Of a DNA stretch of 64,000 bases, positions 55,660-64,000 are shown in pieces. Position numbers and translations under genes: made by a program. Within the stretch, counting starts at the first letter, position 1; each line of letters begins with the position of its first letter. Location of the stretch: positions 128,112,310 to 128,176,309 of the forward strand of contig OX465282.1 of assembly GCA_949987705.1 (NCBI GenBank), read 5' to 3'. The notes beneath the pieces are model-generated. The model had not been told where the DNA came from. It saw only the letters and a list, made by a program, of their open reading frames with translations, and ran no database searches. This DNA comes from Thereva unica (Eukaryota > Arthropoda > Insecta > Diptera > Therevidae).

Positions 55660-57740
55660 GGGAAAATATATCCCAAATTTCCTTGTGGCGAGCAGCTTTG
55701 TTTGTTCCTTTACTGCCTAACAAATATAAAGGCCAGTTTTGCAAGGGCTAACCAACAAAAATTGGCGGTAATAGTCGAGTCCCTTTTGAAAATCGACGAA
55801 GAAGTCGTTTACACAAGAGCCAAATTTCCCAACGATCCTATACCTTAGACTGATTTAGATTGTTGTTGTTGTTTTAAATCTTTATTCTCCCCTCTGCCAT
55901 TTCTCTTTCTTTTCTTTTCCTAGCAAAAGGGAGACAAAAAACAACAAAACCACACCGCTGCCAAAAAGTTGGCTCAAAAATTCAGTGAAGGATTTCAGAG
56001 GCTCAAAAAATTTGTCCACCCCATCGTCCTCTCCAAATCTCTCCTCCGCAAACGACGTTTTCAGCAGTTTTATGTTAGTTGTTTGATGACCCATATAGAA
56101 CTTCCTATGTAATTTTTTTATGTTATCCGGATTATGATGGTGCAAGCTTAAATTTTGCGCAAATTATGAAAATTATTTCTCCCATACAGCGAGTGTTTGT
56201 CTTTTTCCATTGCCCTTCGCTGCGTTAAAAATGTACATCTTATGGGGCACAATGTGGCATAGTGCACCGGGCGCAAAAAAAATAAAGCGCCGGCACTGGG
56301 CCTAGATGGCTTCCCTGAGGGACCCTGAAAATTACTTCGATTTTCCTTTGACAGAAATCCTCCCGTGTACAAGTTTCGACAGATCGTCTAGCTATCCAGT
56401 TTCATTGCACTGCCGAATTAGCCCTACTGTGTAGAAGGTTGCGCTGTAGCACCCGAATCCCAGGATGTTTTCTACTGTTATTGGAACCAGTAATCAATCC
56501 TACCAGTTTGAGCCAAAATATGTTAATATGATCCATTTCGAAACAACGAAATGCATCAACAACCGATCGTCAATGGTAAAATACAAAAGTGCGACCATTC
56601 TGATCAACTTTCCTCCTCACCTCTGCCATTAATTCGCCTATAACGTTTTATTTCAATAATTCGAAAAAAGCTTAAGAGTTGTTAGAAAATTCCTTAAAAC
56701 ATACCTTAAATAATTTTTTTAAATCTGAATGTCTAAGCCCTTGTTCCAATTTGTCGAATTTATCTTATCTAACATTTCACCTTATCTTCACATGAATTGT
56801 ATTCTACCAAATACAGATTCCCGCTTGGTTTACAAATCTTAACCTGTATCTTCGGTGTCTTTTTATCTTTCAATAAGTACTGCTTATAACCAACGTGAAA
56901 AATCTGTTTTCTTCATTGTTTTCAACACCATATCAGTTGGTGGTCTTAAACGGCTGTCAATCACACAATACCTGTTTGGTTTCCCGCTGTAAATTGTGCT
57001 TACACTCTATAATTTCATCATATGATTGATGCTGGTTAACTCATGTACTACAATAAATAAGTACACCAGTTTACCAGGTGTCTCAGGTATAAACAACAAT
57101 TCAGTGTGTAACAAGTATCCGCGTTTATGTTTAAAAGGCACCTAGCTGCCGTCACAAGCAACTTTAAGATTTGTAGAATTCAATTATTTTATAGCATATA
57201 CCACATTGGTCAAAGAGTTTGACCCTTAACTATTTCTAAAGTTCGTGGGTGTTGGAAATATTTTGATAATAATGCTGCATTAATTTTAATAGAATTATTA
57301 GCAGTATCACAGTGGTTTGTTACACCATCAGTAGTATGGTTTTCGGGTTTTTGTAAATGCTCTGCATTACATAAGTTTACCTTGGCCATTCCTCAGGCCT
57401 TTTCCGACCTAAATCGAAATACATTTTTAATAAATAACTGTGAAATAATATGAATCATAGGCTTAAAATTTTATGACTACATATGTTTCATATACTAAAA
57501 AAAGCAGAGTAAACGAAAATACAGGATTTGGTATTGTCGTTCTGCCAGCAGCAAAAAAACGTACGAAAGTTCCGCGGGTCTTTGTCATGTCACATTGGGA
57601 TCTATAGATGAACAAGAGCTGGATAGAGGACTAGCATTATAATCTGATGAATTTTTTATTTTGATTCTGGTTACAATGGTGGGCTTCATGCAAATTTCTT
57701 CTGATATATGATCTGATCTGATCTTTTTATAATATATAAA
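55660..57740. other. stretch without a recognisable gene
   Basis: Short frames only, apart from the dispersed ACGTCGTTTG motif at 56,034-56,072. Very AT-rich from 56,640 onward. Confidence 0.55.
56030..56075. repeat. Dispersed motif matching the 11.5-kb palindrome arm
   Basis: GCAAACGACGTTTTCAGCAG at about 56,048-56,067, with CGTCCTCTC upstream, matches 11,531-11,571. It is a single arm here, without an inverted partner. Confidence 0.6.
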
Positions 57741-57748
57741 TATCTGTA

Positions 57749-58873
57749 GGGGGTCGTCCATAAAATACGTGAGGTGAGTTTTGCGATTTTTCGACCCCCC
57801 TTCCCCTTGGTGAAATATCGTGAGATTTCTCTCAACCCCCTCCCTCCCACCCACCTAATCTCAGCAAGATTTTATTTGAGATAACTGATACTTCGGACTC
57901 CTTTGCCCTCCTCGTTTTTCCGCTTGTGGTGGACACACAACTACCAAACCGTGAGCACTCACTCAACAAGCATTTCATTACGCTAAAATTCGGCGTGTGC
58001 CTTCTTGTAGCACTAAATTCTAATGGCCTTTTCGCGGTTCAGTATTACTTGGGTCGTACTCTGCAGCATTCGACGAGTCGCGCGTTTGGCTGGCCGTTGG
58101 AGGCTAAACAATCGAGTAAATTTTTTGTGTAGGATTTGCCCATATCTTAAGGCCCCAATTTACACACAGTTCGACGGCAAGCCGTGACCTAAAAGTTTTC
58201 GCCTTGAGGCCAATTACTACTATATGTACACTGACCGGCCACCAACTGCATGGCCTGAAGTTCAAGAATGCCTACAGTTCAAGAAACTGACAAAAATCGC
58301 ATTTATCGGGTCTGAAGATTTGAACTTCTATTGACTCTCCAGCCGTGGATTGACGGCAAGAATTCACGCCGTATCCACTCGTAACGGAAAGCAAGGCGTG
58401 AGATAAGCGTGAAAACCATCCACACTCGCGTTCGCGCTTGTTTGCGGGTGTTCACGGCGTGAGACAGGAGCCGCCTTGAAGCTTTCGTTGAGGCCATGAA
58501 CATTTTTGAATTAATAATCGGCTATGCTAAGCAGTTATTTTCGCCTGTGTGTCTATAGGGAATCATGATTTCATCTGCATGCCACGTCATATCAGGCGGA
58601 TACCTGAAGTATTATCCCTCAGTAAGACTGAGTTAAGCTTAGTCGTGCCGGTCGACTTGGTCTGACAGGCCACTGCCGTGGAGAAACATGTTTTAATTAA
58701 TTTAACCCAGTTTTCTTGCCCTTTTACACAGTTTCTTTAAAAAAGATAATTCCGTGATATTTGCCGAGACCCCCCCCCCCCCTCCTCTCCCTCACGTGAG
58801 ATTTGGTGAGAATGGTGAGAATCGGCTCGTCCCCTCCCTCCTTAAACGCCTAACGTAATTTATGGACGACCCC
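57749..58873. mobile_element. GGGGTCGTCC-ended DNA element, better copy (1.1 kb)
   Basis: The left end GGGGGTCGTCCATAAAATAC at 57,749 and the right end (inverted GGGGTCGTCCATAAATTACG) at 58,873 are inverted repeats. TA flanks both (57,747-57,748 and 58,874-58,875). Subterminal DNA is rich in CCCCC blocks with CACGTGAGATTT on both sides. No transposase motif is legible in the interior, so it is non-autonomous. The TA duplication would fit Tc1/mariner-like insertion, but this assignment is weak. Confidence 0.75.
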
Positions 58874-58879
58874 TAAGCA

Positions 58880-60615
58880 AGAGCACACAGACATCAATTG
58901 GCCAATTTCAAATATTGGAAGCATAATCAGAAGAAGAAAATATCCCAAAATGTGGCAGTTGTAAATAAAAATGTTGGTATACAATTTTATATGTTAATTT
59001 TACAGTAATTTCAGTGTGAGCACATAACTTTTTATTAAACATTCATACTGCACTCTTCATTTTATTGAATGAAATATCGGTCAATAAATCTTATAAACAA
59101 AACAATTTTTGGGCGTGTCGCTTCCAGATCAAATATCTCAATCAAAATTTAATTACACCATTTCACCGAAAATATGTAATTGGCTGCTTACAACTTTATT
59201 ATCGAATCCACCATACCTTCTGACCTTTGTAGGACCTACAACAACAATCCACAATATTGCAGAGGAAAACTTCACATAACAGGAAAACCCCGATTCGCCG
59301 ATCAACTCAGTACCACCAGCATCGAGAGCGAAAAGTGAAAGCCCAGCAATTCTTTCTTGAGAGCAAAATAACGAAAAAAAAATTCCCGGCGAGAAAGAGA
59401 CTAGACACTGACCACTACCTTGCAGTGCAGTTAAGGCGAGTTTCACGCGTAAAAACTCCCGCCGCCGCCGTCGGCACTCAAAGCGGACATCAAGAAATGC
59501 AGCAATGCAGCGAGTCCTTTCACTTCTTTCATGTTGCGTGCAATTCTCGCGATGACGCAATGTTGACCAACTTCGAGATGAAACCGACGTAACACGCCCA
59601 AAACAACAGACAAGGCGCCTTTATTAATTCGGGCAGATTCCGTCGCATCTCGAATTGATTAAGGTGATCATGATGCCAAATACGTGTAATTGAATTCCCA
59701 GATTGGATTGACGAACTGCTCTGCCGTAGGGTCGGTGATCTTTTGAACTGTCATTTCCATGTCAAGTGCATAAAGGAGACATGTTGAAGGTGGACGAAGT
59801 TTAAAGGTGTCGGATTTTTGATCACCGATCATGATCATGATTGCGATTGCCTTTTCCCAATCATGAAATCAATCAAATTTGGTGTGCAACATCGCGGTGA
59901 TCGTGTTGAGCTATTATCACGAGTTGAGTTTGAAAAATAGTTGTGAATTGATCGTGGGGTACATAATCGGTATGTGTACGTAATTACTGAATCCGGAAAT
60001 CTCTTCTTGTGCGATTGTAATAGATCAAACAAAAACTAGAGTATCGTAATTGGGTGTCTGAGTCATATCACTGCTGTGTGCAATGTTAAATAATGCTGCG
60101 ATCGTGCAATTCAATGTAAATAAAAGAAATTAATTTCCTTTTTTATGACCAATCAGCATTTCTACCCACAGTGTGTAATGTCGTTCAAAACTTGGTGCAA
60201 CGGTAATTAGCAAGCTTAGTTTGAAGGATAGAAGAGAATAGGATGATTTAGAAATGGCATCATAGAGATGGTAGCAACTAAGAACTCTGTAGTTTATTAA
60301 TATTTTTGGTGCTCCGAGATAGAATTACAACGTACAAAACTACCCCACACAACGAAGCGAACAAGAATACAGTCATTTATTGGAACTCATCCTCAGTGAG
60401 GTAAGAGTAAGCTTTAAAGACAATGCCCCTGAGTCGTTTGGCGTGACAATTCATTTAGAGTTGAAAAGAGTGGCGTTTCAGTCGAATTGCGAATTCCAGC
60501 CCAGGGACTAGATAAGAGAAGCTCTAGGTTGAGTAAGGTTGTTGAGAATCCTAATTCAGTGATTCCTGAATTAACAGAAGAAGAATTAGAAATGTAGGGC
60601 TGTAAATAAATGCAG
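58880..60615. other. stretch without a recognisable gene
   Basis: Overlapping frames on both strands at 59,153-59,592 (111 and 135 codons) are in GC-richer DNA, but no motif supports either. GATCATGATCATGATTG at about 59,826-59,842 is a short palindromic run. Confidence 0.5.
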
Positions 60616-60619
60616 GCAA

Positions 60620-61105
60620 GAGTAAGATTCTAATTGAGCCAAGGGTGGAAAGAAGAAGAAGAAAGCACAACACCACCTGGAGGAACAGAATTTCAATTAA
60701 ACCAATTTAACTACCTGAGGTCCACAGTCAGTGAAGACAACGATGAAACGATAGACGTGCAAAGAAGAATAAACGCAATAGAACATACTTCTCACTACTT
60801 ACTGGCAGCAGTGAAATTCAGAGACATCCACAGAAAAACATATAAGAATCTACAAAACAATCATCATTGGGCCGGTCAGTCCAAAGAATGGATGACTCAA
60901 TTATACCAAAAAAAACGTGTTTCTACTCCCAGATGGCAAAAGGACCAGTTGGCAAACCACGATTAAGGTGGGAAGACAATATTAAGGCCGATGCAGCAAA
61001 ACTGCTCAATACAAGAAACTGCAGACAAGTTGCGGAGCAGAGAGACGTCTGGAGGAAGAAGCTGATGGAGGCCAAGGCTCGAATTGGGCTGTAGAGCCAT
61101 CGAAG
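60620..61105 (+). pseudogene. RTE-like non-LTR pol 3' relic
   Basis: The 60,634-60,966 frame reads GTEFQLNQFNYLRSTVSEDN then DVQRRINAIEH, the 'F.YLGS.IS.DG....+I..RI..A' block of RTE-like RTs, with KTYKNL further on. The 60,867-61,094 frame reads MAKGPVGKPRLRWEDNIKAD, NCRQVAEQRDVWRKKLMEAK and ARIGL before a stop: the standard ending ('G+P+.RW.D.I..D......W...AQDR..W+...EAK...GL'). A deletion removes the segment between them. It resembles the 6.4-kb RTE end in its closing 'EAKARFGL' text, so the two may belong to one family. Confidence 0.8.
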
Positions 61106-61159
61106 TAGAAGCTTTATATGCCGGTTAGAAGAACTGCATCAAGAGAAAAGGTTTTAAGT

Positions 61160-61985
61160 CGCATATGGTGCGCTGGCTGTACATGGAAGAGACTAGACCG
61201 CTCTTGCCAAAGAATATATTAGATCAAGACTGGGTCAATTTCAAGATAATCCTGTTAGCCAAGGTAATCCTGTTATTAGATAGTCAACCTGCCTTCAAGG
61301 CATTAGGTTCGACCCATAAAATGCCCAAGATGACCCTGAGGTGGAGGGTCATTTGTCAGTAAGTACCGGCTCATAGGAACAATAAGAGAAAGTAAAAGGC
61401 TAATGAATTGGCCGGACTGGAGGGAAATCTCGGAGGCCCATCAATGCACAAAAGATAGGTGGCTCTAACTGGAGGAGCCTATCATTATACTATCAGAATT
61501 CTTGCGATATCTGATTACTTAAACAAGGCCAAGTCTGAAGGTACACGGTTAAATTGGATGTACATCCTGATTTTTATCAAACCCATAAGCGCAACGAGTT
61601 TTGATCAGCCGAGCGGCTCACAATCGATAGTTTTAGTTGTACATCCACACTTCGATGTACATCCAATTTCACCGTGTACCTTCAGACTTGGCCTTGTTTA
61701 AGTAATCAAATATCGCAAGAATTCTGGAGTTTGCCTTGTAAAGACATCGCCAGAATCGTGTTGATAATTGTGGAACATTGGGCAATTGGGCATCACGAAG
61801 GCAGATTCAGAATTCCGTACAATATCCACAGCTGTGCGGAAGAATTGACGGCTCTGGTCAACATCAGACACTGACACCGTACATGGAAAAGTCTCCTTAA
61901 AGGAGTTGGGAAAGTCTCAAAGTTCAAAATATGAGATTTGACCCGGTACCTAAATATGGCTGGCTACATCTAATATCTTTTCTAG
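61160..61985 (+). pseudogene. LOA-type non-LTR relic (RT tip, RNase H, cysteine domain), split by a hairpin element
   Basis: Reading forward: MVRWLYMEETRPLL ('RWLY...VRP.LTY') at 61,165; VILLLDSQPAFKALGS near 61,268 (RNase H 'I..DSQAA+KAL', catalytic D); HRNNKRK-KANELAGLEGN near 61,370 ('GH.....E+ADELA'); then the hairpin element; then EFWSLPCKDIARIVLIIVEH and WAIGHHEGRFRIPYN at 61,722-61,840, the 'TGHWAIG.HA.RL.IPYN' block with its cysteine knuckle worn (HSCAEE), and GKVSKFKI-DLTRYLNMAGYI to about 61,975. Several deletions and stops are present. Confidence 0.75.
61502..61718. mobile_element. 217-bp hairpin MITE with near-perfect ~65-bp inverted repeats
   Basis: The left arm TTGCGATATCTGATTACTTA... 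(61,502-61,566) and right arm (61,654-61,718) differ at only two positions. GAATTC flanks both sides (61,496-61,501 and 61,719-61,724), probably a target duplication of a palindromic site. Removing 61,502-61,724 joins LSEF to WSLPCKDIAR in frame in the LOA-type relic. The 87-nt loop repeats the word TGTACATCC. It encodes nothing. Confidence 0.75.
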
Positions 61986-61989
61986 CTTA

Positions 61990-63715
61990 CTACCTTTCTT
62001 ACGCAAAAGTTTTTCCCAAGTTGGGCTACTAAACGCCGCATTCGGTTTGGAAGGGACTGAGGCTCCTACCTTCCTACTCTTATCTGATAAACAGAGACCT
62101 AAAATGTTTTTGCTATTACTACGCCATTCTAATAAGTTACGAAATATAACATTCACAATTGATATGGACGTGGATACGTGAGCTGCTTCACACATTCAGC
62201 GATTCTTTTATGCTGGATTTGCTATTTTTTGTGTATAAACCATCAAAAGATTGTCTCTATTCCAACTTTTTATCATCCCAACTGCGTGATTTCTCATTTC
62301 TCTGGACTACATCACAAGAAAATCCTCTACGCTATAAGTAACAACATTAAAAAAGTCAGTAAATCAAACTATAAAAATCAACAACCAACAAATTCGAGTT
62401 TTCCTTTCTAATAACATTTTAATGATACGTAAAGATTAAAGTAATCGAAACCACAAACTAATTGCAATACCATCGCACAATTGGCAAACCATTACATGGT
62501 GGTAACTGGATTTTGTCAATCACTTAGGCAAGAAACCAAAGGCGGTGGTTGTCGTAACAACTTGCAGAAATTCTCCCAAACTTTTTCATATGAAAAACGA
62601 ACGCATACGAAATTTCAGATAATTAGGTCACAATTTTAGTACAAAGCGTTTCAATCGTAGTATATTAAAAAAACTGTCAGTTTAAAATTTATTAGTCACG
62701 ATGGAGAAATCGAAAAAAAATCACACCAATTGGCAACTCAGGTAAAAAGGTACACGACGACAGCTTCCTCTTGGCATTTCCCATTGACGTCTTTCCCGAA
62801 GAGCTAATGCGTAAGAAGACTTTTGTTTTTATTTATTGTCATTAATTTCCGATGTCCATCCAAGATCAAGGGTAGAATAAGGCTGTTGACTTGGCAGAAT
62901 CAAATTAATATACCTTTGTGATGAGCCATAAATTGGGGATTCACTGGCTCCTATTTTACTGACGTCAAGACATTTTGGTGGTTTCAAATCGGAACTGGAA
63001 CAAAAAGAACCGCATTAGACCAAATTAACACCAAAACCACATAAATCCGAGCTGTTAAAACAATAAACTCTATTAATTGCTAATCTCTGGCTTCAATTAC
63101 CGATCAATTGGTCACGTTTCTTCGTAGAATTTTTTTCAATGTGAGATTTCTTAAGATAGCAGAGATTTGTTTTAATGGGGATAAACACTTGTAATTTCCG
63201 ATAGATCTCTCATGATAAAATATTATTAAAATGCAATTACATTAAATGTAAACAGTTTGTGCCCGTGAGGTCTGCCCCATTTGAAACGAAGTGGTTTAAA
63301 CTAGGCTATAATTATTTTCCTTTCAAAAGTGCCAGCATTTATGCGAAAAATCTTGTGTTTTCATAATAATATATAAAATGAGAAGACGTGGGCTTTGACC
63401 TATCTATTAGTAACACATTGCTACAGCTGTTATTAGCCATAACCTAATAAAAACAACTTGTTATGTTATTTATAAAGTGTGACCGCTTATACTTTCTTGA
63501 CTTTATAAACATAATTCATTGTAATTAGAAAATTCTTGAAAGTGATTTTAAGAATGTTAAGTTTTCCACCAAAACTACAGAAATGAAGTAATATTTAAGA
63601 GCTGGTGTTGTTGGATCCAAGTTCAGAAGGTGGGGCCTCTGTTTTTCGGACTGTGAAATGAAGGCTCAACTTTGAGAAAATTTGAAAAGGCGTCAATATT
63701 TTTTTTTTTTTTTTT
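61990..63715. other. AT-rich stretch without a recognisable gene
   Basis: Short frames only. A T-run of about 18 lies at 63,698-63,715, directly before the LOA-type RNase H relic. Confidence 0.6.
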
Positions 63716-63717
63716 GC

Positions 63718-64000
63718 CATCAAGGCACTCTCATCGTGGAAGTTTTCCTCGAAAATAGTTGTAGCATGCTTTGACGTAATCCAGAGCCTCGCCAGGAAAA
63801 TAGGGTCTCGCTCTACTCTCGTCCACGGACACTAAAGTATCGAGGGCAATGAAGCTGCGGATAAGCTCCCAAGGAGGGTGGAGGGGCTTAGACACTGGTC
63901 CAAGACCCCGAACCTTTCTGTGGCATCTCATGGCCTACCTCCCTGATGGGGGACTGGGTTAAGCAGCCACAATTAACCTGGGGAATCGGTCCCAGGTCTT
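63718..64000 (+). pseudogene. LOA/R1-type RNase H relic, cut by the window end
   Basis: Plus-strand frames read CFDVIQSLARKIGSRSTLV, then a worn HGH-SIEGNEAADKLPRRV, the same segment as 37,815-38,260 ('VSLCWVPGHWGIDGNEAADSLARE'), then LSVASHGLPP and a worn GNRSQV-like end. DNA identity to the 38-kb copy is obvious by eye, so both belong to one family. The element presumably continues beyond 64,000. Confidence 0.75.

Noticed and set aside
59153..59592. Overlapping 111- and 135-codon frames on opposite strands
   Set aside because: No recognised motif, neither has splice or start support, and long double-strand openness is expected by chance in locally GC-rich DNA.

Overview
The window looks like AT-rich nuclear DNA from an arthropod, most likely an insect with a large repeat-rich genome (a dipteran is plausible but not proven). 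It shows no operons, ribosome binding sites or dense coding. Nearly every recognisable protein segment is a decayed transposable element (TE). I found no intact host gene and no convincing tRNA, rRNA or CRISPR locus.

Layout. 1-9.4 kb: a LOA/R1-type non-LTR relic (1.65-2.76 kb, +), a Ty3/Gypsy integrase relic (5.24-6.25 kb, -) and an RTE-type 3' end with a GGAT tail (6.39-6.93 kb, +). 9.4-16 kb: a heavily deleted Jockey-like copy, a cluster of three palindromic units (11.46-12.02 kb), and a LOA-type reverse transcriptase (RT) piece split by a PIF/Harbinger-type MITE with a TTA target duplication (15.33-15.76 kb). 17.5-19.7 kb: a 2.2-kb non-autonomous hAT-type element with an 8-bp target duplication and further repeats nested in it. 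20-28 kb: Gypsy integrase, a Jockey-like 3' end with poly(A), and a Helitron helicase relic cut by a dispersed repeat. 30.2-30.9 kb: a terminal-inverted-repeat (TIR) element that keeps a C-terminal open frame. 33-34.5 kb: a LOA-type RT/RNase H relic.

37.3-42.9 kb is the best-resolved part, a nest of elements. A Jockey-like element with RT motifs and poly(A) was entered by an RTE 3' fragment (39.03-39.37 kb) and by a 2,033-bp foldback element with about 572-bp inverted arms (40,008-42,040). The foldback is flanked by the 5-bp duplication CATCG; removing it with one CATCG copy restores the Jockey reading frame.

43-64 kb: a modular tandem repeat, two copies of a GGGGTCGTCC-ended DNA element (46.4 and 57.7 kb), two further Gypsy relics, an hAT transposase piece, a CR1/Jockey-type RT piece, an RTE relic, and a LOA-type relic interrupted by a 217-bp near-perfect hairpin element (61,502-61,718). 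Excising that hairpin also restores the host frame. The window ends inside another LOA-type RNase H copy.

The genes do not work together as a pathway; the window is a layered record of TE insertions. Identifications rest on motifs recognised by eye; no database search was run. The most noteworthy items are the foldback with CACACTG ends, the 217-bp hairpin element, a roughly 115-120-bp module built around AAAATGGC(G/C)G shared by several unrelated repeats, and the 767-bp element with a retained open frame.
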